Source: Paenibacillus sp. V4I7
GTDB taxonomy: Bacteria > Bacillota > Bacilli > Paenibacillales > NBRC-103111
DNA length: 64,000 bases
Direction: 5' to 3'
Assembly (NCBI RefSeq): GCF_030817275.1
Contig: NZ_JAUSZD010000002.1
Location: 682,001-746,000, forward strand
Shown: positions 8,004 to 15,054 of the stretch, piece after piece
Layout of the letters: each line of letters opens with the position of its first letter
Position numbering within the stretch: the stretch's first letter is position 1
Notes under the pieces: generated by a model
Told to the model about the DNA's origin: nothing
Seen by the model: only the letters and a program-made list of their open reading frames with translations
The model's database searches: none
Translations under genes and position numbers: made by a program

Positions 8004-9326
8004 ATGGATGAGTACTCGAATTCGCTAAAAGAAACACTGACATCCCTCATACGAGAAATGTCAGCTGCACCAGCACCTTTTGTCAAAAACCCCGAAAAAG
8101 ATTTTACCCGAAAGAAAAAGCTTCCCTTTGAAACGGTTATGCAACTCCTGATCTCAATGGGGGGCAACAGCTTATATAAGGAACTCTTGAAATCGCAGGG
8201 CTATGACGTAAATACCGCAACCACCTCTGCATTTGTCCAACAGAGGAATAAAATCCTGCCATCTGCTGTGGAATTCTTGTTTCACGAATTTACGCAATCG
8301 TATACCGATATCAAGGACTACCGTGGGTATCGATTACTTGCCGTTGACGGTTCGGATTTGCATATCGCAACTGACTCTGCGGACACGGACACCTATTTTC
8401 AAAGTCAACCGAACACAAAAGGCTATAACCTTCTGCATTTGAACACAGCCTATGACTTGTGCAATAGACTTTATGTGGATGCGATTATTCAGCCACGAAG
8501 GTTGAGCAATGAGGGAAGGGCGCTGGCTGCTATGGTTGACCGTTCCCCCATCAAGGGCAAAACCATTGTTACTGCCGATAGAGGTTATGAAAGTTACAAC
8601 AATTTCGCTCATATTGAACGAAAAGGGTGGAATTATGTCATACGGGTAAAGGATTTGGATTCCAGTGGTATTCTTTCGGGCTTGCGTTTGCCCTCTGGCG
8701 GAGCGTTTGATCTGGACGTTCATCTGACACTCACCAAAAAACAAACCAAAGAGGTCAGGGCTCATCCCGAGATTTACAAGTTCGTCCCTTCCACGTCTAC
8801 CTTTGATTTTTTGGATTTGCATGAGAACTTGTTTTACCCGATTTCCTTTCGGGTTGTTCGTTTCGTCTTGCCAAATGGCGCTTATGAAACCGTCATTACG
8901 AATCTTTCTGCCGCTGATTTCCCATCCGATGAAATCAAGTCCATTTACAACATGCGATGGGGCATCGAAACCTCTTTCAGGGCATTAAAATACACGGTAG
9001 GTCTGACGAATTTTCACGCAAAGAGACAAGAGTCCATCACCCAAGAGATTTTCGCAAGAATGATCATGTACAATTTCGCTGAAATGATTACCTCGCACGT
9101 AGTCATTTCCCAAATGGATAAACGGCACCAATACCAAGTCAACTTCACAGTTGCCGTTCACGTTTGTAGACATTTCCTGCGCTCAAGGGACGATGAACCC
9201 CCGCCCGATGTTGAAGCACTGATTCGCAAAAACATTTTGCCGATTCGACCCATCCGCCCAGGACAGCAGAATACGCGCAAAATCCGCTACAAATCCGTTG
9301 TTAGCTTCGTCTACAGAGTAGCATAA
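8004..9326 (+). CDS. IS4-family DDE transposase
   Basis: A 440-residue transposase that catalyses cut-and-paste movement of the surrounding IS. The DDE triad is visible: Asp in LLAVDGSDLHI (about residue 116), Asp in TIVTADRGYES (about 193) and Glu in the IS4 signature YNMRWGIETSFRALK, which fits Y-x2-R-x3-E-x6-K (Glu about residue 322). The N-terminal region has the helical DNA-binding section typical of the family. The frame is open from the ATG, preceded by GAGGAGG. No frameshift is seen, so the enzyme is probably active. The C-terminal tail is Arg-rich. Confidence 0.95.
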   Translation: MDEYSNSLKETLTSLIREMSAAPAPFVKNPEKDFTRKKKLPFETVMQLLISMGGNSLYKELLKSQGYDVNTATTSAFVQQRNKILPSAVEFLFHEFTQSYTDIKDYRGYRLLAVDGSDLHIATDSADTDTYFQSQPNTKGYNLLHLNTAYDLCNRLYVDAIIQPRRLSNEGRALAAMVDRSPIKGKTIVTADRGYESYNNFAHIERKGWNYVIRVKDLDSSGILSGLRLPSGGAFDLDVHLTLTKKQTKEVRAHPEIYKFVPSTSTFDFLDLHENLFYPISFRVVRFVLPNGAYETVITNLSAADFPSDEIKSIYNMRWGIETSFRALKYTVGLTNFHAKRQESITQEIFARMIMYNFAEMITSHVVISQMDKRHQYQVNFTVAVHVCRHFLRSRDDEPPPDVEALIRKNILPIRPIRPGQQNTRKIRYKSVVSFVYRVA

Positions 9327-9410
9327 TTCGTTTCACATGAACATTTTTTTAAGCGGAAAGTTCATCCGCTTTGTTTGCTGTACGCTTTTTCCTTGCTGGC
9401 GCAAGAAAAC

Positions 9411-9442
9411 AAACGGCACAGGGCTTTTCCCATGCCGTTTTG
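9411..9442 (+). terminator. Hairpin downstream of the transposase, inside the IS
   Basis: AACGGCA-CA-GGG / CCC-A-TGCCGTT around a CTTTT loop, followed by TTTTGG. A smaller hairpin AAGCGG / CCGCTT precedes it at 9351-9372. Together they probably end transposase transcription. Confidence 0.6.
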
Positions 9443-9550
9443 GATTCTATTTTTATTCACGGTCTTGTCTTTGGGCCTAACTTAATGACATTGTCCTTCG
9501 GGGTTCCCTTTTTGCTTGTGACGATCTGCTGGCTGCAATGTGTAATCATG

Positions 9551-9609
9551 TTGACAGAAGCAAATAAAGGGAATAACATTAAGTTAAATTAAATATGTCT
9601 AGTAGACAT
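9551..9609 (+). promoter_or_regulatory. padR promoter with a perfect 15-bp palindromic operator
   Basis: TTGACA (9551-9556), 17 bases, TAACAT (9574-9579). Just downstream lies the perfect palindrome ATGTCTAGTAGACAT (9595-9609), with an overlapping half site ATGTCTAT after it. ATGT-spacer-ACAT palindromes are the usual PadR-family operators, so this is probably an autoregulatory site. Confidence 0.7.
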
Positions 9610-9639
9610 GTCTATTAGAAATAAAAGGAGGTATCCATC

Positions 9640-10194
9640 ATGCAGGACAAAATTATTCTGGGTTTGCTGCTGGACGGGGATAAATCGTCGTATGATCTTA
9701 AGAAAAGCATGGAGGCAAGCACCGGATTTTTCTATAATTCCAGCCAAGGGAGCATACAGCCTGCCTTAAAGAAACTCGTTCAGAATGGGCATGTTCATTT
9801 AACGGAGGTACGTCAGGGGGGGAGGAACAAGAAGGTTTACTCGATCACAGAGAAAGGAGAAAAGGAATTCCTGAGTTGGGCTGGTGAGCCGATCGCATTA
9901 GACAAACCAAGGGATCCCGCACTCGTCAAAATGTTCTTCTTCAACTACGTCGAAGAATCTAGAAAACTCGATATCATCGAAGCGTACTTGAATGAGATCG
10001 AAACGGTCCGGTCCACTTTGAAGATGTTTCAGCAAATGAATCGGGAACAACTAGGGAAAAACCAAGAGTTACTCAACAACCCGAAGGTGAGAAGCAGGCT
10101 GGATACTTTGGAATTCGGAAGTGATTATTATGATTTCTTGAAGGCGTGGTACGAGAAATATGTACACAAAATAAAAGAGGAGCTGAGACCTTGA
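9640..10194 (+). CDS. PadR-family transcriptional regulator
   Basis: A 184-residue PadR protein with an N-terminal winged helix-turn-helix (about 1-80: SYDLKKSMEASTGFFYNSS, then the wing GGRNKKVYSITEKG) and a C-terminal helical Vir_act_alpha_C-type dimerisation domain (about 95-180). The start follows AAAAGGAGG with good spacing. The gene overlaps the next one (protease) by four bases, so the two are translationally coupled, and an operator-like palindrome lies upstream. PadR proteins usually repress their own operon until a small molecule or membrane stress releases them. The ligand is unknown. Confidence 0.9.
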   Translation: MQDKIILGLLLDGDKSSYDLKKSMEASTGFFYNSSQGSIQPALKKLVQNGHVHLTEVRQGGRNKKVYSITEKGEKEFLSWAGEPIALDKPRDPALVKMFFFNYVEESRKLDIIEAYLNEIETVRSTLKMFQQMNREQLGKNQELLNNPKVRSRLDTLEFGSDYYDFLKAWYEKYVHKIKEELRP

Positions 10195-11030
10195 AAATGA
10201 CGGATAACAAAACGCTGCGGAATGTGATTATTTTTTCGCTTGTTGCGTTAAGCTGCGGCTGGATCGGACGGCTAGTTGATTTGCAGGCCGGTACGGATGA
10301 GAATGGCAGTCTGGGACAATTGATTTGGATTGTGTCTCCGCTTCTGACGATGGTCATTTTGCGCAGTTGGATGGGAGATGGGTGGAAAGATTTCGGCATC
10401 AGACCTCGGGTCAAAGGAAACGTATTTCTTTATATATTGAGCCTGTTATTCTTTCCTCTAATGACAATAGTGATTGTCGGAATCAGTTCAAGCTTGGGGT
10501 GGACGGATATGTCCCCAATGTCTTCGCACTATTTAACAGCAGTCGGTTTAGCTCTTGTACCAAGCCTCATCAAAAACATTTTTGAGGAATTTGCATGGAG
10601 AGGCTATTTGGCTCCAAAGCTTTATACGCTAGGTTATCATCGTTTTATCGTTCATATTGCTGTGGGGTTCATTTGGGGCGTGTGGCACTTCCCTTATTTA
10701 TTTCTATTCGTGGAGACCACGGAAAGCATGATCACCTTTATCCCTCGCATGATGCTTGGCATGATCGTCATGGCGGTTCTGTACGGTGAGATTCTGCTGA
10801 TGACTCGAAGCGTTTGGCCAGCCGTCTTCATGCACATGGCTGGAAATGCCTTCATTGATACATTGATTCTGAAAAAGTTCGTTCTTGTGAAAGCAGAATT
10901 TAGTTATTTGGCTATGCCCAGTCCGGAAGGAATCATCGCCATTGTCTTAACAGCACTTGCCGGTGTATGGATGTATAAAAGAAGAAAAAGAACGACACTT
11001 CGGCAAGGTCCTCCTGGATTCCCAACATAG
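10191..11030 (+). CDS. CPBP-family intramembrane glutamic endopeptidase
   Basis: A membrane protein of 279 residues with about eight hydrophobic segments and the CPBP/Abi protease motifs: EEFAWRGY with Glu132, Glu133 and Arg137 (EExxxR) and WGVWHFPYL with His166, plus a later MHMAGNAF block. Members cleave within membranes or act as immunity or stress proteins. I place the start at TTG 10191, overlapping the padR stop as TTGA and eight bases after GAGGAG. The alternative is ATG 10197. The longer frame from 10146 would overlap padR and lacks a ribosome site. Transcriptional and translational coupling to PadR suggests regulated expression. Confidence 0.85.
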   Translation: MKMTDNKTLRNVIIFSLVALSCGWIGRLVDLQAGTDENGSLGQLIWIVSPLLTMVILRSWMGDGWKDFGIRPRVKGNVFLYILSLLFFPLMTIVIVGISSSLGWTDMSPMSSHYLTAVGLALVPSLIKNIFEEFAWRGYLAPKLYTLGYHRFIVHIAVGFIWGVWHFPYLFLFVETTESMITFIPRMMLGMIVMAVLYGEILLMTRSVWPAVFMHMAGNAFIDTLILKKFVLVKAEFSYLAMPSPEGIIAIVLTALAGVWMYKRRKRTTLRQGPPGFPT

Positions 11031-11051
11031 CCGCAGCTCCCGGTTTAGAAT

Positions 11052-11100
11052 AAACAAATCGCCGTCACCTCGTTTAAGAGGCGAACGGCGATTTGTTTTA
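11052..11100. terminator. Bidirectional terminator between the protease gene and the ABC permease gene
   Basis: A perfect 14-bp stem AAACAAATCGCCGT / ACGGCGATTTGTTT with an inner CCTC/GAGG stem. It has a T tract on the plus strand and the matching A tract for leftward transcripts, so it serves the convergent genes on both sides. Confidence 0.85.
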
Positions 11101-11973
11101 CCCTTTGACAGCGCCAATCATGACGCCTTTGACGAAGTACTTTTGCACGAAGGGATACAAGATAAGAATTGGGACCGAAGCTACCATGATGGTTGCATAT
11201 TTAATCGTCTCCCCAATCTGGAATTGCTCTGCAGCATTAGCACCTGATGACATGGAATCGGTGTTATTCGCAATTAATATTTCCCGTAAGGTAAGCTGGA
11301 GCGGGTAGAGATCACGATCCTTTAGGAAGATGGAGGCATAGAACCAACCATTCCATTTCTCAACGGCATAGTACAAGATCATTACGGCAATAACAGGCAT
11401 GGAGAGTGGAATGATGATGCGAAAAAGAATCACAAAATGATTGGCCCCATCCATTTTAGCAGATTCCTCCAAGCTTTCTGGGACTGCCATGAAAGCTGTT
11501 CGCATGATGATCAGATTAAATGTGTTGACAGCAAAGGGTAAAATGGTCGCCCAAAGCGAGTCGATTAATCCAACGCCTTTTACAACGAGATAAAGAGGAA
11601 TAAGTCCACCGCTGAAAAACATCGTTAATACGACAACGAAGATGAATACACGGTTCCACATGACATTTTTACGAGAGAGAACATATGCGCCCAAAGCGGT
11701 TACAACTAGATTCGTAATGACACCGAAAAAGAGGATGAATATCGTATTTTTGTAACCGTTTAGAATAGCAGGGTTATTAAAAACGCTTTTATAAGCTTCA
11801 ATGCTGAAGCCCAGAGGCTTAATCAGGAACCCTTTATGCGTGATCAATTGGCCGGCGTCACTAAACGAAGCAAAGGTAACATAGAGAAGTGGATATAAGG
11901 TAACGACGACAAGCATGAGCAAGAGGACGTGGATGATCGTGACAAACACTTTGTCCGAATAGCTAGTATTCAC
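11098..11973 (-). CDS. Carbohydrate ABC transporter permease, LplC/YtcP (MalG-like) type
   Basis: The second membrane subunit of a sugar importer, 291 residues with six predicted helices. The EAA-type cytoplasmic loop that contacts the ATPase is present (ESAKMDGANHFVILFRIIIP). The start is the GTG at 11973 (VNTSYSDKVF): AAAGGAGG ends seven bases before it, and an ATG further upstream would overlap the preceding gene. It follows the LplB-like permease by 16 bases. No ATPase gene is present in the cluster; systems of this type commonly share a general MsmX-like ATPase encoded elsewhere. Confidence 0.9.
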   Translation of the reverse strand: MNTSYSDKVFVTIIHVLLLMLVVVTLYPLLYVTFASFSDAGQLITHKGFLIKPLGFSIEAYKSVFNNPAILNGYKNTIFILFFGVITNLVVTALGAYVLSRKNVMWNRVFIFVVVLTMFFSGGLIPLYLVVKGVGLIDSLWATILPFAVNTFNLIIMRTAFMAVPESLEESAKMDGANHFVILFRIIIPLSMPVIAVMILYYAVEKWNGWFYASIFLKDRDLYPLQLTLREILIANNTDSMSSGANAAEQFQIGETIKYATIMVASVPILILYPFVQKYFVKGVMIGAVKG

Positions 11974-11989
11974 TTCAGCACCTCCTTTC

Positions 11990-12919
11990 TCACCATAAGC
12001 TGTTTTCACTTATCCTTTTACTTATTTTGTTTGCTGCAATGAGTAAGGCTAGATTAATCACAGAATTGAACAAACCAACCGCTGAGCTGTAGCTCCAACC
12101 AAATTCTATAAGCCCTTTGCGATACACGAAAGAAGAGATGACGTCTGCCGTATCGTAGGTGCTGGGGTTATAGAGCAAAATAATTTTCTCAAAGCCAACG
12201 TTCAATAAATTTCCCATGCGTAAAATGAACATGATCGCAATGGTTGGGAGGATACCGGGTAGGGTAATATGCCAAATTTGTTTGATTCTGTTGGCCCCGT
12301 CCATTTTCGCCGCTTCGTACTGCTCCTGATCAATGCCCATGAGTGCAGCTAAATAAATAATCGATTCCCATCCGATTTTTTGCCAAATTTCAGATAAGAT
12401 ATAGATCGTTCGGAACAATTCTGGTTTCTGCAGCATAGCCGTATCATTGAAGCCAAAGTAAGTCAGAAAGTTATTAATTAAACCGCCGTTGTTCGTAAAA
12501 TCCTTGATCATTCCGGCTATTACGATCAGCGAAATAAAATACGGCATGTACGTGACCGTCTGCACGAAGCGTTGAAACCTTTTATTCGTTAGTTCATTAA
12601 TAAGAATCGCCAAAATAATGGGAGCAGGGAATTCAAAGCATAAGGAGTACAGTGAAATGATGACGGTATTCTTGAGAATTCGCCAGAAATAATAGCTGCT
12701 GAAGAAATCATTAAAGTGTTGGAAGCCAACCCACGAACTACCTAGAATACCTTTATTAGGGGTATACTCTTTGAACGCAATCAAGGCTCCATACATCGGC
12801 GCATAATGGAAAACAAAGTAGTAAGCCAGAACGGGAACCATCATCAGGTATAAATATTTATTCAGCAGAAAATCGCGCTTGAAGCGTATTTGAAAGGTTG
12901 TTTCCCCTGCTTTACGCAT
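11990..12919 (-). CDS. Carbohydrate ABC transporter permease, LplB/YtcP (MalF-like) type
   Basis: The first membrane subunit of the sugar importer, 309 residues, six predicted helices, with the family's N-terminal block YLMMVPVLAYYFVFHYAPMY and an EAA loop (YEAAKMDGANRIKQIWHITL). The ATG follows GGAGAGAT. LplB-type permeases in Paenibacillaceae typically move oligosaccharides from plant cell-wall polymers. The exact substrate cannot be read here. Between the binding protein gene and its partner permease, it is clearly in one leftward operon. Confidence 0.92.
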   Translation of the reverse strand: MRKAGETTFQIRFKRDFLLNKYLYLMMVPVLAYYFVFHYAPMYGALIAFKEYTPNKGILGSSWVGFQHFNDFFSSYYFWRILKNTVIISLYSLCFEFPAPIILAILINELTNKRFQRFVQTVTYMPYFISLIVIAGMIKDFTNNGGLINNFLTYFGFNDTAMLQKPELFRTIYILSEIWQKIGWESIIYLAALMGIDQEQYEAAKMDGANRIKQIWHITLPGILPTIAIMFILRMGNLLNVGFEKIILLYNPSTYDTADVISSFVYRKGLIEFGWSYSSAVGLFNSVINLALLIAANKISKRISENSLW

Positions 12920-12989
12920 GATATCTCTCCTTTCGCCATGGGATTCTAGTAAAGTAGGGAGAGCCGCAGCCCTCCCCTTGGCTTGTTAT

Positions 12990-14642
12990 CTATCTTTTGT
13001 TAAAACGATCTAAGGATGCCTTTTTGATTTCAATAGCACGACTTAGCTTAACGGATTTGAATTTCTCCAGGTATTTATCAAAGCTATCGACGGGCTCTGT
13101 TCCTAAAATAATTTTGAGCGTCATTTCGTCGACTAGTGTATTGAGGTCAGTCATGATTTTGGCAAGCTCTGTGCTTTCTTCTGGTGTAGCTGTAATAGGA
13201 GGCAATTTGTGTTTATCAACGTCCGTTTTCTGCCAAGTAGAAACGGCATCACGTTGTGTTTGCAAAGCCAGATATTGCTCGATATAGCGTTTATCCTGGA
13301 CGAATGGACCATTATAGTTACCGCGGACATAGAGAGACAGCGCTTGCGCAGGTGCCAATTTATCAGGATTTTTCATGACAAGGTCCGTATATTTCGGATA
13401 TCCGTTTTCCATTTTATACGAAACACCTTCGGTTCCAAAGTTGAAGTAATTATGGCCCTCTTCGGAGTAACCATAGTCAAGAAGCTTCGCTGCGGTCTCA
13501 ATATTTTTGGAAGAAGCTGTAATAGCAACCATACCTCCAGGCGAATTCGCTGGATCCTTCTGACCATACATTGCGATGTCACCTTTTTTGAGAACCGGAT
13601 ATGGAGCTCCGATGAGAACTCCTTTAGGATCTTTAGCCGTTATTAGCGGCTGCCATTTACCGATTCCGCCACCTGCATTTTGTACGGTAACACCTGTTGC
13701 GCCTGAGGCCATGTTAGCGTCTAAAGCCTTACCATCCGCCGTTGCGAAGTTTTTATCGATGAGTCCTTCTTCATACCATTTGTGAAAAGTAGCAAGGAAG
13801 TCTTTGTAGCCTTTCTCAGCTGGACCAAATTTAATTGTTCCATTATCGATGTAGAAATCACGTGTCACACCGAAGGCACCGGCGAAAGCGCCGTTTCCTA
13901 GCTCGTTGAAAGGTCTGGGAACACTTACGACAGAGAAAGCGGCTGTAGCGCCTTTTTTCTCCTTGAAGGCTTTAAGTGTTGTGTACCACTCATCAATGGT
14001 TTGAGGAACAGGCAGACCTAGATCATCAAGCCAATCTTTCCGAATGATAGGACCTTGGTACACACGCAGATAATCATCGCCGCGGATAAAAGGGAAGGAA
14101 TAATAGCTGCCATTATCGGTTTTTACTTGTTTATCAACATCAGGATGCTCTTTGAGGTATTTCTTTAAATTTGGAGCAAATTTATCAATCGTATCGTTCA
14201 GTTTCAGAATGTATCCGTCTTTGATCGCTTTTTCAGGCCCCCCGGGGAATGCTCCCTGCCAATCAAACTCAATCATATCGGGCAGATCACCTGATGCTAA
14301 CATAACGTTCAGAGCTTGAGCGCCTTGGTTCGTAGGTGGAGCTAGGAATTTCAATGGAACGCCTGTTTTCTTCTGCCAATCTTGGAAGAAGGGAACATCT
14401 GCATGGGCTGCTTTTACGCCAGTTAGGTTACCGGGAAGCTCGCCCCAGTAAGTTAATGTTTTGTCCGATTTGAGCGGATAAGTGACAGCAGTTGTGTTCG
14501 GAGCCGTCGTTCCCCCAGTAGTTGCTTTAGGACTTGCCGTATCAACTGCAGTCGGGGTGTTGGATGTACATGCGACAGTTAAGCTCCCCATCAATGATGT
14601 TGCAACCAGCATGGTGAACATTTTTTTTCTGTTCTTTTTCAT
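12990..14642 (-). CDS. Extracellular sugar-binding lipoprotein of the ABC importer
   Basis: A 550-residue solute-binding lipoprotein. The signal peptide (MKKNRKKMFTMLVATSLMGS) ends in the lipobox LTVAC, with the lipidated Cys at residue 25, followed by a Thr/Ala/Pro-rich linker (about 27-55) and a large two-lobed binding domain. Length and motifs fit the LipO/YtcQ class that partners LplB/LplC permeases. The ATG follows TTAGGAGGT. It is the first gene of the operon. The long leader upstream carries a tandem hairpin repeat, a candidate catabolite-repression site and AraC-type direct repeats. Confidence 0.92.
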   Translation of the reverse strand: MKKNRKKMFTMLVATSLMGSLTVACTSNTPTAVDTASPKATTGGTTAPNTTAVTYPLKSDKTLTYWGELPGNLTGVKAAHADVPFFQDWQKKTGVPLKFLAPPTNQGAQALNVMLASGDLPDMIEFDWQGAFPGGPEKAIKDGYILKLNDTIDKFAPNLKKYLKEHPDVDKQVKTDNGSYYSFPFIRGDDYLRVYQGPIIRKDWLDDLGLPVPQTIDEWYTTLKAFKEKKGATAAFSVVSVPRPFNELGNGAFAGAFGVTRDFYIDNGTIKFGPAEKGYKDFLATFHKWYEEGLIDKNFATADGKALDANMASGATGVTVQNAGGGIGKWQPLITAKDPKGVLIGAPYPVLKKGDIAMYGQKDPANSPGGMVAITASSKNIETAAKLLDYGYSEEGHNYFNFGTEGVSYKMENGYPKYTDLVMKNPDKLAPAQALSLYVRGNYNGPFVQDKRYIEQYLALQTQRDAVSTWQKTDVDKHKLPPITATPEESTELAKIMTDLNTLVDEMTLKIILGTEPVDSFDKYLEKFKSVKLSRAIEIKKASLDRFNKR

Positions 14643-14657
14643 AGGTTGACCTCCTAA

Positions 14658-14721
14658 GAGTTTTTCGCCAGAAAAACTGGCATCGAAAGCGTTACTGAGT
14701 TTTTCGCCAGAAAAACTGGCA
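14658..14721 (-). repeat. Tandem 25-bp hairpin repeat in the leader of the ABC operon
   Basis: The same 25 bases occur twice, at 14658-14682 and 14697-14721 (period 39). Each copy contains the inverted repeat GCCAG-AAAAA-CTGGC. A weaker third relative, GAGTTTCCCTGGAAAACGG, lies at about 14768-14786. They fall within the presumed 5' untranslated leader of the binding-protein gene. Confidence 0.75.
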
Positions 14722-14825
14722 GTGTAAGCATTGCCGAATTAAGAAAACGGGTCGCGAAGCGATAATGAGTTTCCCTGGAAAACGGTTTAAGCTTATGTTA
14801 GCCTAGGAGCCGTATGTCTGACCTA

Positions 14826-14942
14826 AGTATATGATAACGCTTCCATTTCAACTATCTGCAATATATCCAATTGCTTCTCGAATTCTGCGTGTAGAATCTA
14901 CAAAATATCCAATTGCTTCATCAAAATAGCCAATATTTGCTT
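14826..14942 (-). promoter_or_regulatory. Candidate activator-dependent promoter with cre and AraC-type direct repeats
   Basis: On the minus strand a -10 box TATACT lies at 14831-14826 with no good -35. Directly upstream is TGATAACGCTTCCA (14832-14845), one mismatch from the catabolite responsive element consensus. Further upstream, ATATCCAATTGCTTC occurs at 14863-14877 and again at 14905-14919 (42 bases, four helical turns), with a degenerate third copy at about 14926-14942. This is the expected layout for activation by the AraC-type regulator encoded next door, plus CcpA repression. Confidence 0.55.
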
Positions 14943-15054
14943 GAGGAACGGCAGAATATCGCAGCTGGTCAGGGGCAGGAACGTTGCAACTACCTTATAT
15001 GTGAAAAAAGGGGCACCGCGGCTGTCTTAACTAACAGTAATTACGTCATATCAT

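Larger units (their letters stand above)
7846..9493 (+). mobile_element. Complete IS4-family insertion sequence, 1648 bp
   Basis: The terminal inverted repeats begin with 16 identical bases, CAATGTCATTAAGTTA at the left and its complement at the right end (9478-9493), and about 22 of 25 bases match when extended. Both ends are flanked by the same 10-base direct repeat TCCTTCGGGG (7836-7845 and 9494-9503), a target duplication of the size known for IS4-family elements. One intact transposase lies between, with terminator-like hairpins on both sides of it. Intact ends, intact reading frame and perfect target repeats indicate a recent insertion. Confidence 0.93.

Noticed and set aside
9371-9592. 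73-codon frame spanning the IS right end
   Set aside because: It crosses the IS boundary and the padR promoter and has no ribosome site; it exists only by chance.
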